Source: Salinimicrobium sp049680855
Lineage (GTDB): Bacteria; Bacteroidota; Bacteroidia; Flavobacteriales; Flavobacteriaceae
Assembly (NCBI RefSeq): GCF_049680855.1
Contig: NZ_JBMPGS010000001.1
Span: 124,001 to 188,000, forward strand
Reading direction: 5' to 3'
Length of the DNA stretch: 64,000 bases
This document shows, in pieces, positions 1 through 8,533 of the stretch. The position numbers and the translations under genes were made by a program. The notes beneath the pieces are model-generated. The model searched no databases. It worked only from the letters and a program-made list of their open reading frames with translations, and had not been told where the DNA came from. Numbering within the stretch: position 1 is the first letter of the stretch; each line of letters begins with the position of its first letter.

Positions 1-454
1 TTTTCATAGTTGAATAACCTTCAACTCCTTTTTCTTTAGCCATTTCTCTTAGCTCAACAACTGTGTTGTTATTCAAATCATCAGAATTGTCAGACTTAGC
101 AGAATCATTTGACTCTTTTTTAGCAGAAGAAGAATTTCCTCCCTTTGCTGAAATACTTTCGATAAGGATTTCAGTTAAAGCCTGGCGATGACCATTCTTA
201 ACTCTATAACCTTTACGTCTTTTCTTTTTGAAAACAATTACTTTGTCTCCTTTTAAATGCCTGGTAATTTTTGCTCCTACCGAAGCACCTTCTATAGCTG
301 GGGCGCCCAAAGTAACATTGTCACCATCACCCGTAAGAAGAATTTTATCAAAAGAGATACTATCTCCTTCTTCTCCCGCAAGACGGTTCACAAATACTTT
401 CTGGTCTTTTGCAACTTTAAATTGCTGCCCTGCTATCTCTACAATTGCGTACAT
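1..454 (-). CDS. rplU: 50S ribosomal protein L21, C-terminus cut by window edge
   Basis: Large-subunit ribosomal protein L21, which binds 23S rRNA. The minus-strand frame opens MYAIVEIAGQQFKV, the usual L21 start, and carries the basic KKKRRKGYRVKNGHRQ tail that normally closes the ~103-residue domain. Here the frame continues for at least 45 more residues: a Ser/Asp-rich linker, then a segment with the pattern TVVELREMAKEKGVEGYS that resembles a Rho-N/SAP-like small helical domain. Such extended L21 proteins are familiar in flavobacteria. The gene runs off the left edge, so the end of the extension is not seen. A strong promoter and a 5' hairpin lie just upstream. Identity is certain; the function of the extension is unknown. 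Confidence 0.96.
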   Translation of the reverse strand, partial: MYAIVEIAGQQFKVAKDQKVFVNRLAGEEGDSISFDKILLTGDGDNVTLGAPAIEGASVGAKITRHLKGDKVIVFKKKRRKGYRVKNGHRQALTEILIESISAKGGNSSSAKKESNDSAKSDNSDDLNNNTVVELREMAKEKGVEGYSTMK

Positions 455-482
455 AGCGTAATAATTAAAAGTTTATTTTACT

Positions 483-502
483 CCGCCTATTTTCTTAGGC
501 GG
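483..502 (-). promoter_or_regulatory. 5'-terminal hairpin in rplU leader
   Basis: CCGCCTA (502-496 on the minus strand) pairs perfectly with TAGGCGG (489-483) across a 6-nt loop. The stem begins within a few bases of the predicted transcription start, so the mRNA would carry a GC-rich hairpin at its very 5' end. It could protect the transcript or act as an autoregulatory ribosomal-protein leader; the sequence does not distinguish these. Confidence 0.55.
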
Positions 503-505
503 GTG

Positions 506-536
506 CAAATATACTTCTAAATAATTAATTCGCAAA
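506..536 (-). promoter_or_regulatory. rplU promoter (Bacteroidota -33/-7)
   Basis: Reading the minus strand, TTTG (536-533) is followed after 19 nt by TATATTTG (513-506). This matches the Bacteroidota primary-sigma consensus TTTG-N19-21-TAnnTTTG exactly. Transcription should start near 500, giving rplU a leader of about 45-50 nt. Confidence 0.8.
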
Positions 537-549
537 GGCTTTAGATCTT

Positions 550-1014
550 TTAGTAAGTATGTTTTTGCCCCTCTTTGGTATTCCAGGATTTTTTAAACCA
601 CTGCATGTAAGCGAGTGCGAGCACTACGCTTGTTGCAAACCCCATCAATGCCACTGTAAAAACTACCAGTCCAATATTCACGAACCATTCTGTTTCCCAC
701 ATCGTAATTAATTCTGTGAGAAAATCTGGATTTAATTCACTGGCGTAAATTGCAAAAAAAGCTGTAAAAACAGTAGTTGCCACCACTCCTGTCGTAAAAA
801 GAGATGCGAAGCCTTTTTGATATTTAAATTTTGGACCTTTTTCATTCCTGTACTTCACGATCATAGCATACATACCCCCACCAACTATTATAATATTAAG
901 GACGCTATAAACCGGGTTTTTATGCAATCCAAAAAGAGACAGCAGTAAAAAATAAGCAATAAGACCTAATGCAATAAAAAGTCCATAATATAATGGAATA
1001 GATGATTTCTTCAT
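550..1014 (-). CDS. DUF4199 family membrane protein
   Basis: A 154-residue integral membrane protein with four hydrophobic segments (about residues 8-28, 36-53, 70-92 and 112-137). The layout and the motif GLHKNPVYS followed by a GGGMYAM segment match the Bacteroidota DUF4199 family, whose role is unknown. The N-terminus KKSSIPLYYGLF fits a protein inserted without a cleaved signal. It stands alone between rplU and the M16 peptidase operon. No catalytic residues are apparent. Confidence 0.75.
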   Translation of the reverse strand: MKKSSIPLYYGLFIALGLIAYFLLLSLFGLHKNPVYSVLNIIIVGGGMYAMIVKYRNEKGPKFKYQKGFASLFTTGVVATTVFTAFFAIYASELNPDFLTELITMWETEWFVNIGLVVFTVALMGFATSVVLALAYMQWFKKSWNTKEGQKHTY

Positions 1015-1199
1015 GAGTTTTCTTTTTTTGTACTTCTAAATTTCCAAAAAATATAAGTATTTATACCTTAAGAGCTTGTTAATTTAGGATTACAGGAGGC
1101 ATTTCACTTTTACATCTCTTTAATTTTAACAGGGGAATATGTAACAATTTACTACTTTCCCAACTAACTAATCGAAATTAATGATAAACGGATTTAAAA

Positions 1200-2525
1200 A
1201 TGATCAACAAAATTAAATTAACGGCCTGTGCGGCTTTCCTAAGTGTCATGGGGTTTGCGCAGGAGGTAGAATTTACCGAGTACGATTTGGATAATGGACT
1301 GCACGTTATCCTTCATCAAGATAACTCGGCACCGGTTGTAACCGTGGGCGTTATGTACCATGTAGGTGCCAAGGACGAAGAGGAAGGCCGTTCTGGATTT
1401 GCCCATTTTTTTGAGCACCTTCTCTTTGAAGGGACCGAAAATATTGAGCGCGGAGAATGGTTTAATATTGTAGCTGCCCATGGCGGAAGCAACAATGCAA
1501 ATACAACTCAAGACCGCACTTATTACTATGAAACTTTCCCGTCCAACAGTCTGGAGCTTGGACTTTGGATGGAATCTGAACGTATGCTGCAACCGGTAAT
1601 TAATCAAGTAGGTGTAGACACACAAAACGAGGTTGTTAAGGAAGAAAAGAGGTCAAGAATTGATAATGCTCCCTATGGAAAAATAGTATATAGCACCGGT
1701 ATCAATCCATATATGTTTGAAAAGCATCCGTACAAAAATTCTGTAATAGGAACTATGGAAGATCTAGATGCTGCGCAACTTGATGAATTCAAAGCTTTCT
1801 TTGATAAATATTACAGCCCTAACAATGCCACTCTGGTTGTTGCCGGTGACATTGATAAAGGAAAGACTAGAGAAATGATTGAAAACTATTTTGCGGACAT
1901 TCCAAAAGGCCCGGAAGTAGAGCGAACCACGATTGAAGAAACGCCTATTTCTGAAACTATTAAAGGTACAGAATATGACAATAACATTCAAATTCCGGCG
2001 AAGCTTTTTGTATATCGCACTCCTGCAATGACCGAAAGAGATGCGTATGTTCTTGACATGATTTCTTCTATTTTGACTGACGGAAGAAGCTCCAGAATGT
2101 ATCAAAAAATGGTAGACCAGGAAAAAGAAGCATTACAGGTACTTGCTTTCCCAAGATCTCAAGAAGACTATGGAACTTACATCATGGGAGCCTTACCTTT
2201 GGGAGAAACGCCTTTAGATACTTTAGCAGCTTCTATGGATGAAGAGATTGCAAAACTTCAGAATGAATTAATTTCCGAAAAAGAATATCAAAAGCTTCAG
2301 AATAAATTTTTAAACAGGTTTGTGAACTCTAACAGCAGCGTTCAGGGGATAGCTTCATCTCTGGCTACTTATAACGTTTTGTATGATGATACAAATTTGA
2401 TTAATGAAGAAATTGATATTTACCAAAACATCACGAGAGAAGACATTCAAAGAGTTGCGAAAGAGTATTTAAATAAGAACCAGCGTCTGGAACTTGAATA
2501 CTTACCTCAAAGTGAACAGGAATAA
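1200..2525 (+). CDS. M16 family zinc metallopeptidase, catalytic partner
   Basis: Secreted or periplasmic zinc peptidase of the pitrilysin/insulinase family. A signal peptide (about residues 1-20, ending GFA-Q) is followed by the M16 N-terminal domain with the inverted zinc motif HFFEH at residues 69-73. The distal zinc-ligand glutamate lies near residue 148 in VVKEEK, at the expected spacing of about 75. The second half-domain contains the family pattern beginning NATLVVAGDID. At 441 residues it is a single half-length M16 unit. The next gene encodes a second unit without the zinc motif, and its start lies 19 nt after this stop, so the two very likely form a heterodimer. No protein substrate can be inferred. 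Confidence 0.92.
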   Translation: MINKIKLTACAAFLSVMGFAQEVEFTEYDLDNGLHVILHQDNSAPVVTVGVMYHVGAKDEEEGRSGFAHFFEHLLFEGTENIERGEWFNIVAAHGGSNNANTTQDRTYYYETFPSNSLELGLWMESERMLQPVINQVGVDTQNEVVKEEKRSRIDNAPYGKIVYSTGINPYMFEKHPYKNSVIGTMEDLDAAQLDEFKAFFDKYYSPNNATLVVAGDIDKGKTREMIENYFADIPKGPEVERTTIEETPISETIKGTEYDNNIQIPAKLFVYRTPAMTERDAYVLDMISSILTDGRSSRMYQKMVDQEKEALQVLAFPRSQEDYGTYIMGALPLGETPLDTLAASMDEEIAKLQNELISEKEYQKLQNKFLNRFVNSNSSVQGIASSLATYNVLYDDTNLINEEIDIYQNITREDIQRVAKEYLNKNQRLELEYLPQSEQE

Positions 2526-2544
2526 AACCAAAAAAATTATCAGA

Positions 2545-4608
2545 ATGAAAAATAAAATATTAGCATTTCTAATCATCTGTTTTGTTGCCACGACTGCATC
2601 TACGGCACAGGTGGATCGTTCAACAATGCCAGAACCGGGTCCGGCTCCAACTATAAATCTTGGTGAGCCCGAAGAATTCACATTGAAAAATGGCTTAAAA
2701 GTTCTTGTAGTAGAAAATCATAAATTACCGCGGGTAGCCGCTTCTCTCATCATTGACAATACGCCGCATGCCGAAGAGAAACCTGCCACAGCCAGCCTTG
2801 TTTCTGCGCTTCTGGGTACAGGGACCAAAAACATGTCTAAGGAGGATTTTAATGAAGAAGTTGACTTTTTAGGGGCTTCCATTAATTTTGGTTCCGAAAG
2901 TGCTTTCGCACAGTCTCTTTCCAAATTTTTCCCAAGAGTATTTGAATTAATGGCAGACGGGGCACTTAACCCAGATTTTAGAGAGGAAGAATTTCAAACA
3001 GAAAAGACCAAACAAATAGAAAACCTTAAGTCCATATCAAAGGATGTAGGTTCTATAGCAAACAGAACAAGTTCTGCCCTGGCCTATGGTAAAAACCATC
3101 CTTACGGCGAATTTTCAACCGTCGAGAACACCGAACAGGTAAGCCTTCAGGACGTTCAAAATTATTACAACACCTACTTTGCACCTTCTAATGCTTATCT
3201 GGTAGTGGTAGGTGACATCAAAACTTCAGAAGTAAAGAAGCTTGCAAAACGTCATTTTGGAGACTGGAATAGAGCAACTCCTCCGGCACAACAACTTCCG
3301 CAGGTAAGCAATGTTGATGCAACTCAAATTGCTTTCATCGATATGCCAAATGCTGTTCAAAGTGAGCTTAGGTTACAAAACATCATTGATTTAAAAATGT
3401 CTGATGATGATTATTTTCCTGTTCTAGTTGCCAATCAAATCCTTGGGGGAAGCTTTGGCAGTTACCTTAATATGAACCTGAGAGAGGAACATGGCTACAC
3501 GTACGGTGCGGGAAGTAGTGCTGGGGCAGACAAATATGCATCAAGATTTGTCGCACAGGCCAGCGTAAGAAACGCGGTAACCGACAGCGCTGTTGTAGAG
3601 GCACTAAAGGAAATAGATCGCATTAGAACCAAACCTGTTGATGCGCAACTTCTTGAAGACACAAAGAACAAATTTGCAGGTAATTTCGTGTTAAGATTGG
3701 AACAACCTTCTACTATTGCAAATTATGCCCTGAATATAGAAACTAACGATCTACCTGAAGATTTTTATCAAACATACCTGCAAAGGATCAATGATGTCAC
3801 TGCTGAAGATATTCAACGAGTCGCACAAAAGTATTTCAGAACAAGTGACATGAGAATAGTAGTTGCAGGAAAAGGAAGTGAAGTAGCCGAGAAGCTAGAG
3901 AATATTACCTACAATGGCAAGAAACTACCTGTTAAATACTTCGATAAGACTGCCACTCCCATAGATAAACCAGAATACAATAAGACTGTTGATCCAACTG
4001 TAACTGCTGAAGTAGTTTTTGATAAATACTTTGAAGCGATTGGTGGAGAAGGTGCTGTTGAAAATGTCAACTCTGTTGTAATGTTAGCCGAAGCCAATAT
4101 CCAGGGGCAACAATTACAACTCGAAACAAAAACCACTACTTCCGGAAAGACCTCTAATGTAATCACTATGGGGGGAAGTGTTTTTCAGAAACAGGTTTTT
4201 GACGGGCAAACTGGTTATGTAATGGCAAGAGGCCAAAAAATGCCTTACAACGAAGAACAGATAGCTGCAGCCAAAGTGGAAGCCAATCCTTTTCCTGAAA
4301 CAATTGCAACAAATGCCACTGTTGAAGGAATCGAGAAAGTAAATGGTGAAGATGCTTATGTAATAGAAATGGCAGCTGACACGAAGAATTACTACAGCGT
4401 TGATTCGGGATTAAAAATTCAATCTGTCAAGACCGTCACACAAGGCCCACAGACGATTAGCATTCCAACTCAGTTCAGCAATTACCAGGAGGTAGAGGGA
4501 GTGAAATTTCCTTTCACAATTAGCCAGTCCATGGGTCCTCAATCTTTTGAATTCAATGTTACTGAAATTAAAGTAAATGAAGGTGTTACCGATGCCGATT
4601 TCGAATAA
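2545..4608 (+). CDS. M16 family peptidase-like protein, non-catalytic partner with C-terminal lipoprotein-sorting-like domain
   Basis: A 687-residue exported protein. The ATG at 2545 is chosen because it opens a normal signal peptide (MKNKILAFLIICFVATTA...AQ) just after the preceding stop; an earlier in-frame start would add 17 residues overlapping that gene. Residues ~40-470 form two M16 half-domains, but the position of HxxEH reads LVSALLGTGT, so zinc ligands are absent. The R/Y pair typical of the inactive partner is visible in LREEHGYTYGAG. Residues ~490-687 form an extra beta-rich domain of about 200 residues, starting VVFDKYFEAIGG, reminiscent of LolA/LolB-like or DUF4292-type folds. 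It probably serves as the substrate-gripping subunit for the upstream enzyme. A terminator follows. Confidence 0.88.
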   Translation: MKNKILAFLIICFVATTASTAQVDRSTMPEPGPAPTINLGEPEEFTLKNGLKVLVVENHKLPRVAASLIIDNTPHAEEKPATASLVSALLGTGTKNMSKEDFNEEVDFLGASINFGSESAFAQSLSKFFPRVFELMADGALNPDFREEEFQTEKTKQIENLKSISKDVGSIANRTSSALAYGKNHPYGEFSTVENTEQVSLQDVQNYYNTYFAPSNAYLVVVGDIKTSEVKKLAKRHFGDWNRATPPAQQLPQVSNVDATQIAFIDMPNAVQSELRLQNIIDLKMSDDDYFPVLVANQILGGSFGSYLNMNLREEHGYTYGAGSSAGADKYASRFVAQASVRNAVTDSAVVEALKEIDRIRTKPVDAQLLEDTKNKFAGNFVLRLEQPSTIANYALNIETNDLPEDFYQTYLQRINDVTAEDIQRVAQKYFRTSDMRIVVAGKGSEVAEKLENITYNGKKLPVKYFDKTATPIDKPEYNKTVDPTVTAEVVFDKYFEAIGGEGAVENVNSVVMLAEANIQGQQLQLETKTTTSGKTSNVITMGGSVFQKQVFDGQTGYVMARGQKMPYNEEQIAAAKVEANPFPETIATNATVEGIEKVNGEDAYVIEMAADTKNYYSVDSGLKIQSVKTVTQGPQTISIPTQFSNYQEVEGVKFPFTISQSMGPQSFEFNVTEIKVNEGVTDADFE

Positions 4609-4628
4609 AACTTAGATTTACAAAACTA

Positions 4629-4660
4629 AAAACCGCTTCCAGTTGGAAGCGGTTTTTTTA
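4629..4660 (+). terminator. Rho-independent terminator of the M16 operon
   Basis: AAACCGCTTCC and GGAAGCGGTTT form a perfect 11-bp stem with an AGTT loop, followed by a T run. It lies 20 nt after the stop of the second M16 gene. Confidence 0.9.
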
Positions 4661-4885
4661 TATCTACAAAAATGACTTGTCTAATTCTAGTCTATAATCT
4701 TTTAAAGAAGAAGGGTTAAAAACACACTTATTTTTATTTTTGCCTTTTGACACTCAAAAGAGGATCTACATGTATACCGGGGACAGAACAGAATATTTAA
4801 TTCATTAAGAGGATTTCATTCAGGGGAATTTTTTGATTCTATTTCATAAGAAATAAAATCTGTCCAAAAAACTTCGGAGTAGTAA
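4661..4885. other. Intergenic stretch with no supported gene
   Basis: AT-rich sequence between the M16 terminator and the micro-gene. It has a plus-strand TATTTTTG (-7-like, 4735-4742) without a clear -33 element, and a weak TATTT/AAATA hairpin near 4835-4860. No reading frame longer than about 15 codons looks coding. A small RNA cannot be excluded. Confidence 0.4.
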
Positions 4886-5027
4886 TTAAGCTGCTTCAGA
4901 ATATTGCTGCTGGGAAAATTCAGGTTTCTTTTCCAGCTCAACTAGCTCTGCACTAGCATATTGCCAGGCGACTAAAGTAAAAAGCATTGCGAAGATAGTA
5001 AGACCAAAAAACATTCTCTTTTTCATA
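4886..5027 (-). pseudogene. Tiny membrane-protein gene, apparently frameshifted at a T6 run
   Basis: From ATG at 5027 the frame reads MKKRMFFGLTIFAMLF and then hits a stop after only 24 codons. Removing one T from the T6 run (4984-4979) restores a 46-residue frame that continues TLVAWQYASAELVELEKKPE and ends at TAA 4888-4886. The restored protein would have a positively charged N-terminus, one hydrophobic helix and a charged tail, as many Bacteroidota micro-proteins do. A good TATATTTG -7 box sits just upstream. The break may be a sequencing error, a real mutation or slippage. No family was recognised. Confidence 0.4.
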
Positions 5028-5054
5028 ATCTCAAGGCTTAAGGGTTTCAGTTTA

Positions 5055-5062
5055 CAAATATA
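5055..5062 (-). promoter_or_regulatory. Promoter -7 element of the micro-gene
   Basis: TATATTTG on the minus strand, an exact TAnnTTTG match 28 nt before the ATG at 5027. A -33 element at canonical spacing is not obvious. Confidence 0.5.
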
Positions 5063-5096
5063 AAGTTAACGGAAAGTTAAATAAATTGCAAATTGG

Positions 5097-5981
5097 TTAG
5101 CTCCCTTTTCTACGTGTGTTCACGATAACGACTCCTAAAAGTATAACCAACCCCGAAAAAAGTTGAAAAAAAGTAAAATTCTCACCATCTAAAGTACCCC
5201 AGCCAATGGCCACTATAGGAACAATATAAGTCACTGAAGTTGAAAAAACAGGATCTGAGATCTGGATTAATTTATTAAACATGATCAAAGCCGCTCCCGT
5301 GCCAATCACTCCCAAAATTGCTATGTAAAGAAGAGACATAGAAACATTTGGCGCCGTCAAAGTTGTCATAGAAAAAAATCCGGTGCTGGCAAGTACAGTT
5401 AAAGCGGGGATGAGAATAACCATGAAATTTCCTGTTGTAATCGCCAGAGCAGGGATGGTTTGCAAATACTTCTTAATAACATTAGCATTCATTCCATAAA
5501 ACAGCGAAGCCAGGATAACTAGCAGCGAATACCAGTAATTTTGATTTGGATTGACTGCTGCACCACTCAAGATCAAGCCAATAGTGCCTGCTAAACCAAT
5601 GATAACCCCCACAAATTTGCGCATAACGAAGATAGCCTCAAACAAGAAAATCCCCAATAGCATTGACAACAAAGGAGTGGTTGAATTTAAAATGGACACA
5701 ATGGCGCTGTCAATTTCCGTTTCAGCGTAGGAAAACAGATAGGCAGGAAAAAAGGTTCCGAAAAAGCCGGAAAAAGCGATCCATTTCCACTGCTTTTTTT
5801 TAATCTGTTTCAAGCTTCTAAATCCTACCAGCACAAGAAACAATGCAGCAAAGACTGTTCTCAAGGACCCTACTTGAAGGGCAGAAAGACCCACGAGCCC
5901 TTTTTTAATAAGAATAAAAGAACTTCCCCACACAAGCGAAAGCAGGATCAAAAAAAGCCATTTGAGGTGTTTATTCTGCAT
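5097..5981 (-). CDS. EamA/DMT family transporter
   Basis: A 294-residue inner-membrane protein of the drug/metabolite transporter superfamily. Ten hydrophobic segments form two EamA repeats (about residues 8-140 and 150-290). The first has the typical SLVWGSSFILIKKGL opening, and the second repeats a shorter version with FYGMNANVIKKYL. Members export metabolites or amino acids by secondary transport; the substrate cannot be told from sequence. It is a single gene with no partner, reading away from gldD across about 65 nt of spacer. Confidence 0.9.
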   Translation of the reverse strand: MQNKHLKWLFLILLSLVWGSSFILIKKGLVGLSALQVGSLRTVFAALFLVLVGFRSLKQIKKKQWKWIAFSGFFGTFFPAYLFSYAETEIDSAIVSILNSTTPLLSMLLGIFLFEAIFVMRKFVGVIIGLAGTIGLILSGAAVNPNQNYWYSLLVILASLFYGMNANVIKKYLQTIPALAITTGNFMVILIPALTVLASTGFFSMTTLTAPNVSMSLLYIAILGVIGTGAALIMFNKLIQISDPVFSTSVTYIVPIVAIGWGTLDGENFTFFQLFSGLVILLGVVIVNTRRKGS

Positions 5982-6047
5982 CTGCGAAAATTAAAGCTGC
6001 AAAAATCAGAATTTCACCTGGGATGACCGCTGATTTATACGGGAAAT

Positions 6048-6620
6048 TTAATTGGATGTTGATCGCCAGCTAACTGTTTCCATAAGATGTCTAATATCCT
6101 TTTTAAGATAAGCGGCTGCCGGAAGAATGGAGTCATAATTCGGCTGAGCTTCAAAATAGACCGAACCTGTCATGAAATGATTTAAGCTATCGGTAAGATA
6201 AAACTGAGCCTGTGAAGCGGCGTCCCCTGTCACTTCATAAAACATTCCGTATGTATTTTGCCGCGGATTTTCATAAAGATCACCCTCAATCACATCCGCT
6301 TTAATTGTGTGCTGCAAAGGTAATTTTTGAGCATCGCGCAGCAGAGAATCCAGGTTATTCTGCACAGGCTGGTAAGTAATGAATATTGTACCCTTCAACA
6401 GTTGATATTCGAGATTGAGCCAGCACGCATTGGCTCCTCTTGCGTCTGCCACCTGTGCCAGTGTATTTTTTTCAAAACTGTAAGGACAGTTCAGATTTAC
6501 AGGTTCATATTCATGTGCCGGGTATTCCAGTGCAAGAAATCCTTTCGGTTTTGGTTGAGGATCTTCTCCGCAGGAAGTAAGAAACCCTAAAAAAAGAAAG
6601 CATAAATACACCTTTTTCAT
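6048..6620 (-). CDS. gldD: Gliding-motility lipoprotein GldD
   Basis: A 190-residue lipoprotein with signal peptide and lipobox LTSC (Cys 17). It matches GldD, a flavobacterial gliding and type IX secretion accessory protein, by the mature N-terminus with PKPKGFLALEYP, the NCPYSFEKN motif and overall length. Its ATG overlaps the gldE stop by 4 nt, so translation is probably coupled. The order mutY-ssb-gldE-gldD is the one known in gliding flavobacteria and supports the call. GldD is thought to help stabilise T9SS/gliding components; the exact biochemical activity is not known. Confidence 0.93.
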   Translation of the reverse strand: MKKVYLCFLFLGFLTSCGEDPQPKPKGFLALEYPAHEYEPVNLNCPYSFEKNTLAQVADARGANACWLNLEYQLLKGTIFITYQPVQNNLDSLLRDAQKLPLQHTIKADVIEGDLYENPRQNTYGMFYEVTGDAASQAQFYLTDSLNHFMTGSVYFEAQPNYDSILPAAAYLKKDIRHLMETVSWRSTSN

Positions 6621-7939
6621 ACCCCAGAAATACTAAGTTTAATTTGTTTTATCCTTTTATTATCAATGACTTCAACTGTGAAGCTGTATCCATCGAAAAG
6701 GATTACGTCGTTCTTCTTTGGAAAACTTCCCGAGATCTCTAATAAGAAACCTGCCAGGGTTTCAGCTTCTCCTTTATTATCTTCAAATAAGGTTGGATCT
6801 TCCAGCTTAAGAACACGATAAAAATCCTTTAGAGGTGTCTTACCTTCAAAAACGTAATTATGATCATCAAGCTTCGAGAATATAAGATCTTCATCGTCGA
6901 ATTCATCACTAATATCCCCTACAATTTCCTCAATAATATCTTCAAGGGAAATAAGTCCGCTGGTTCCCCCATATTCATCCACCACAATGGCCAGGTGATT
7001 TTTCTTGTTCTTGAAATCATTTAAAAGGTCGTCAAGCTTTTTGTTCTCCGGAACAAAATATGGTTCCCGTAAAAGGGCATTCCACTCGAAGTTTTTTTGA
7101 TCAAGGTAAGGCAGAAGATCCTTGACATACAAGATACCAGTAACATTATCAATATTTTCTTTGAACACCGGAATACGAGAATACCCGTTTTCTATGATTT
7201 CCGGAATGATTTCCCTGTATGGAGTATTTTCATTTAGCGCAAAAATGTCCATACGCGGTCTCATCACCTGCTTGGTATCTGTATTGCCAAAAGAGACAAT
7301 TCCTTTCAGAATTTTTTGTTCTTCTTTTGTGGTGTCATGATGGCTTGTTAGCTCCAACGCTTGTGAAAGTTGATCTACGCTTATCCCGCTGCGCTGTTTC
7401 CCCAGTCGCTCATGAATGTACAACGTAGCAGATCTCATAGGCAGACTCAAAGGAGAAAAAATTGTATCAAGCACGTTTAACGGATAAGCCATAAAGTGGG
7501 AAAAATTCACTTTGTTACGGCTCGCATATACTTTTGGTAGAATTTCACCAAAAAGTAAAATAAGGAAAGTTACCACCACCACTTCCAGGATAAATTTTAC
7601 GTTTATTCCCAGGATTACGGTATCGATCTTCTCAAAAGCCACATCTGTAAGGGTGTCAAAAAGAAGAATAATAGCAATATTGATGGTGTTGTTCGCAACC
7701 AGAATAGTGGCTAACAATTTTTTGGGCCTATCTAATAATTTGATGACAATTTGCTCTTTTTGAGTCCTCTTCAATTCATCGGCTTCAAAATCGGCCGGAG
7801 TAAGAGAAAAAAAAGCAACTTCTGCCCCCGAGATAAGTGCAGACCCAATAAGGAACAATAACAAAAATATGATTCCCAGTAATTGCGAGAAATCTACGGC
7901 AAACAAGGAGAATATTAAACTGGCAGGATCAGGATCCAA
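6617..7939 (-). CDS. gldE: Gliding-motility protein GldE (CNNM/CBS-pair family)
   Basis: A 440-residue inner-membrane protein. Residues ~15-190 form a CNNM (DUF21) transmembrane domain with about four helices, followed by tandem CBS domains (about 210-330, with the pattern VVDEYGGTSGLISLEDIIEEIVG) and a CorC/HlyC C-terminal domain (about 350-435). Homologues are Mg2+/Co2+ transport-related. The only upstream start in frame after a stop is TTG at 7939 and there is no early ATG, so a TTG start (MDPDPAS...) is accepted. It is 21 nt downstream of ssb and overlaps gldD. Confidence 0.92.
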   Translation of the reverse strand: MDPDPASLIFSLFAVDFSQLLGIIFLLLFLIGSALISGAEVAFFSLTPADFEADELKRTQKEQIVIKLLDRPKKLLATILVANNTINIAIILLFDTLTDVAFEKIDTVILGINVKFILEVVVVTFLILLFGEILPKVYASRNKVNFSHFMAYPLNVLDTIFSPLSLPMRSATLYIHERLGKQRSGISVDQLSQALELTSHHDTTKEEQKILKGIVSFGNTDTKQVMRPRMDIFALNENTPYREIIPEIIENGYSRIPVFKENIDNVTGILYVKDLLPYLDQKNFEWNALLREPYFVPENKKLDDLLNDFKNKKNHLAIVVDEYGGTSGLISLEDIIEEIVGDISDEFDDEDLIFSKLDDHNYVFEGKTPLKDFYRVLKLEDPTLFEDNKGEAETLAGFLLEISGSFPKKNDVILFDGYSFTVEVIDNKRIKQIKLSISGV

Positions 7940-7960
7940 TAGCTGTGGTTTTAATTAAAC

Positions 7961-8416
7961 TTAGAAGGGCAAATCATCCTCCTCTTCCTGAGGCGGATTT
8001 TCTTTTGCAAAAGTATCATTTTTAGGCTTTTGTGGAGCATAATTTTCCTGATTGGAAGAATTTGGCGCTGCACTTTCATTTTTGGGGGTGAGAAAAGTAA
8101 AATCTGTGCAGTGAATTTCGGTAGAATAGCGTTCATTGCCTTTATCATCCTGCCACTTTCTCGTTTTGATCCTACCTTCAATATAAACCTTATCCCCTTT
8201 TTTCAGGTATTTCTCACAAACTTCAGCAGCCTTATTTCGAACCACAACGTTGTGCCACTCGGTATTTGTTACACGTTCGCCACTGGTCCTGTTGGTGTAA
8301 GTCTCATTTGTCGCCAAAGGAAAACGCCCTAAAGAACCGCCCCCTTCAAAATAGTGCATTTTCACGTCGTCTCCCGTATGCCCAATGAGCATTACTTTAT
8401 TTAAAGTTCCAGTCAT
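7961..8416 (-). CDS. ssb: Single-stranded DNA-binding protein
   Basis: A 151-residue SSB. The N-terminal OB fold (about residues 1-112) opens MTGTLNKVMLIGHTGDDV and contains the WHNVVV and EGRIKTRKWQD segments. A disordered Asn/Pro/Glu-rich linker leads to the acidic tip DDLPF, which recruits replication and repair partners. It lies between mutY and gldE, the usual flavobacterial order. Length is slightly shorter than E. coli SSB (178). Confidence 0.97.
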   Translation of the reverse strand: MTGTLNKVMLIGHTGDDVKMHYFEGGGSLGRFPLATNETYTNRTSGERVTNTEWHNVVVRNKAAEVCEKYLKKGDKVYIEGRIKTRKWQDDKGNERYSTEIHCTDFTFLTPKNESAAPNSSNQENYAPQKPKNDTFAKENPPQEEEDDLPF

Positions 8417-8533
8417 ATGATAATTTCTTGATAGAATTAACTTCTAAATTAAGTAAAAAAGATTTGGCTTCCTATGCAACTTTATCCTTTTTACTACTTA
8501 AATATTTGGGGAAAATACAAAAAAGCGGCTTTC

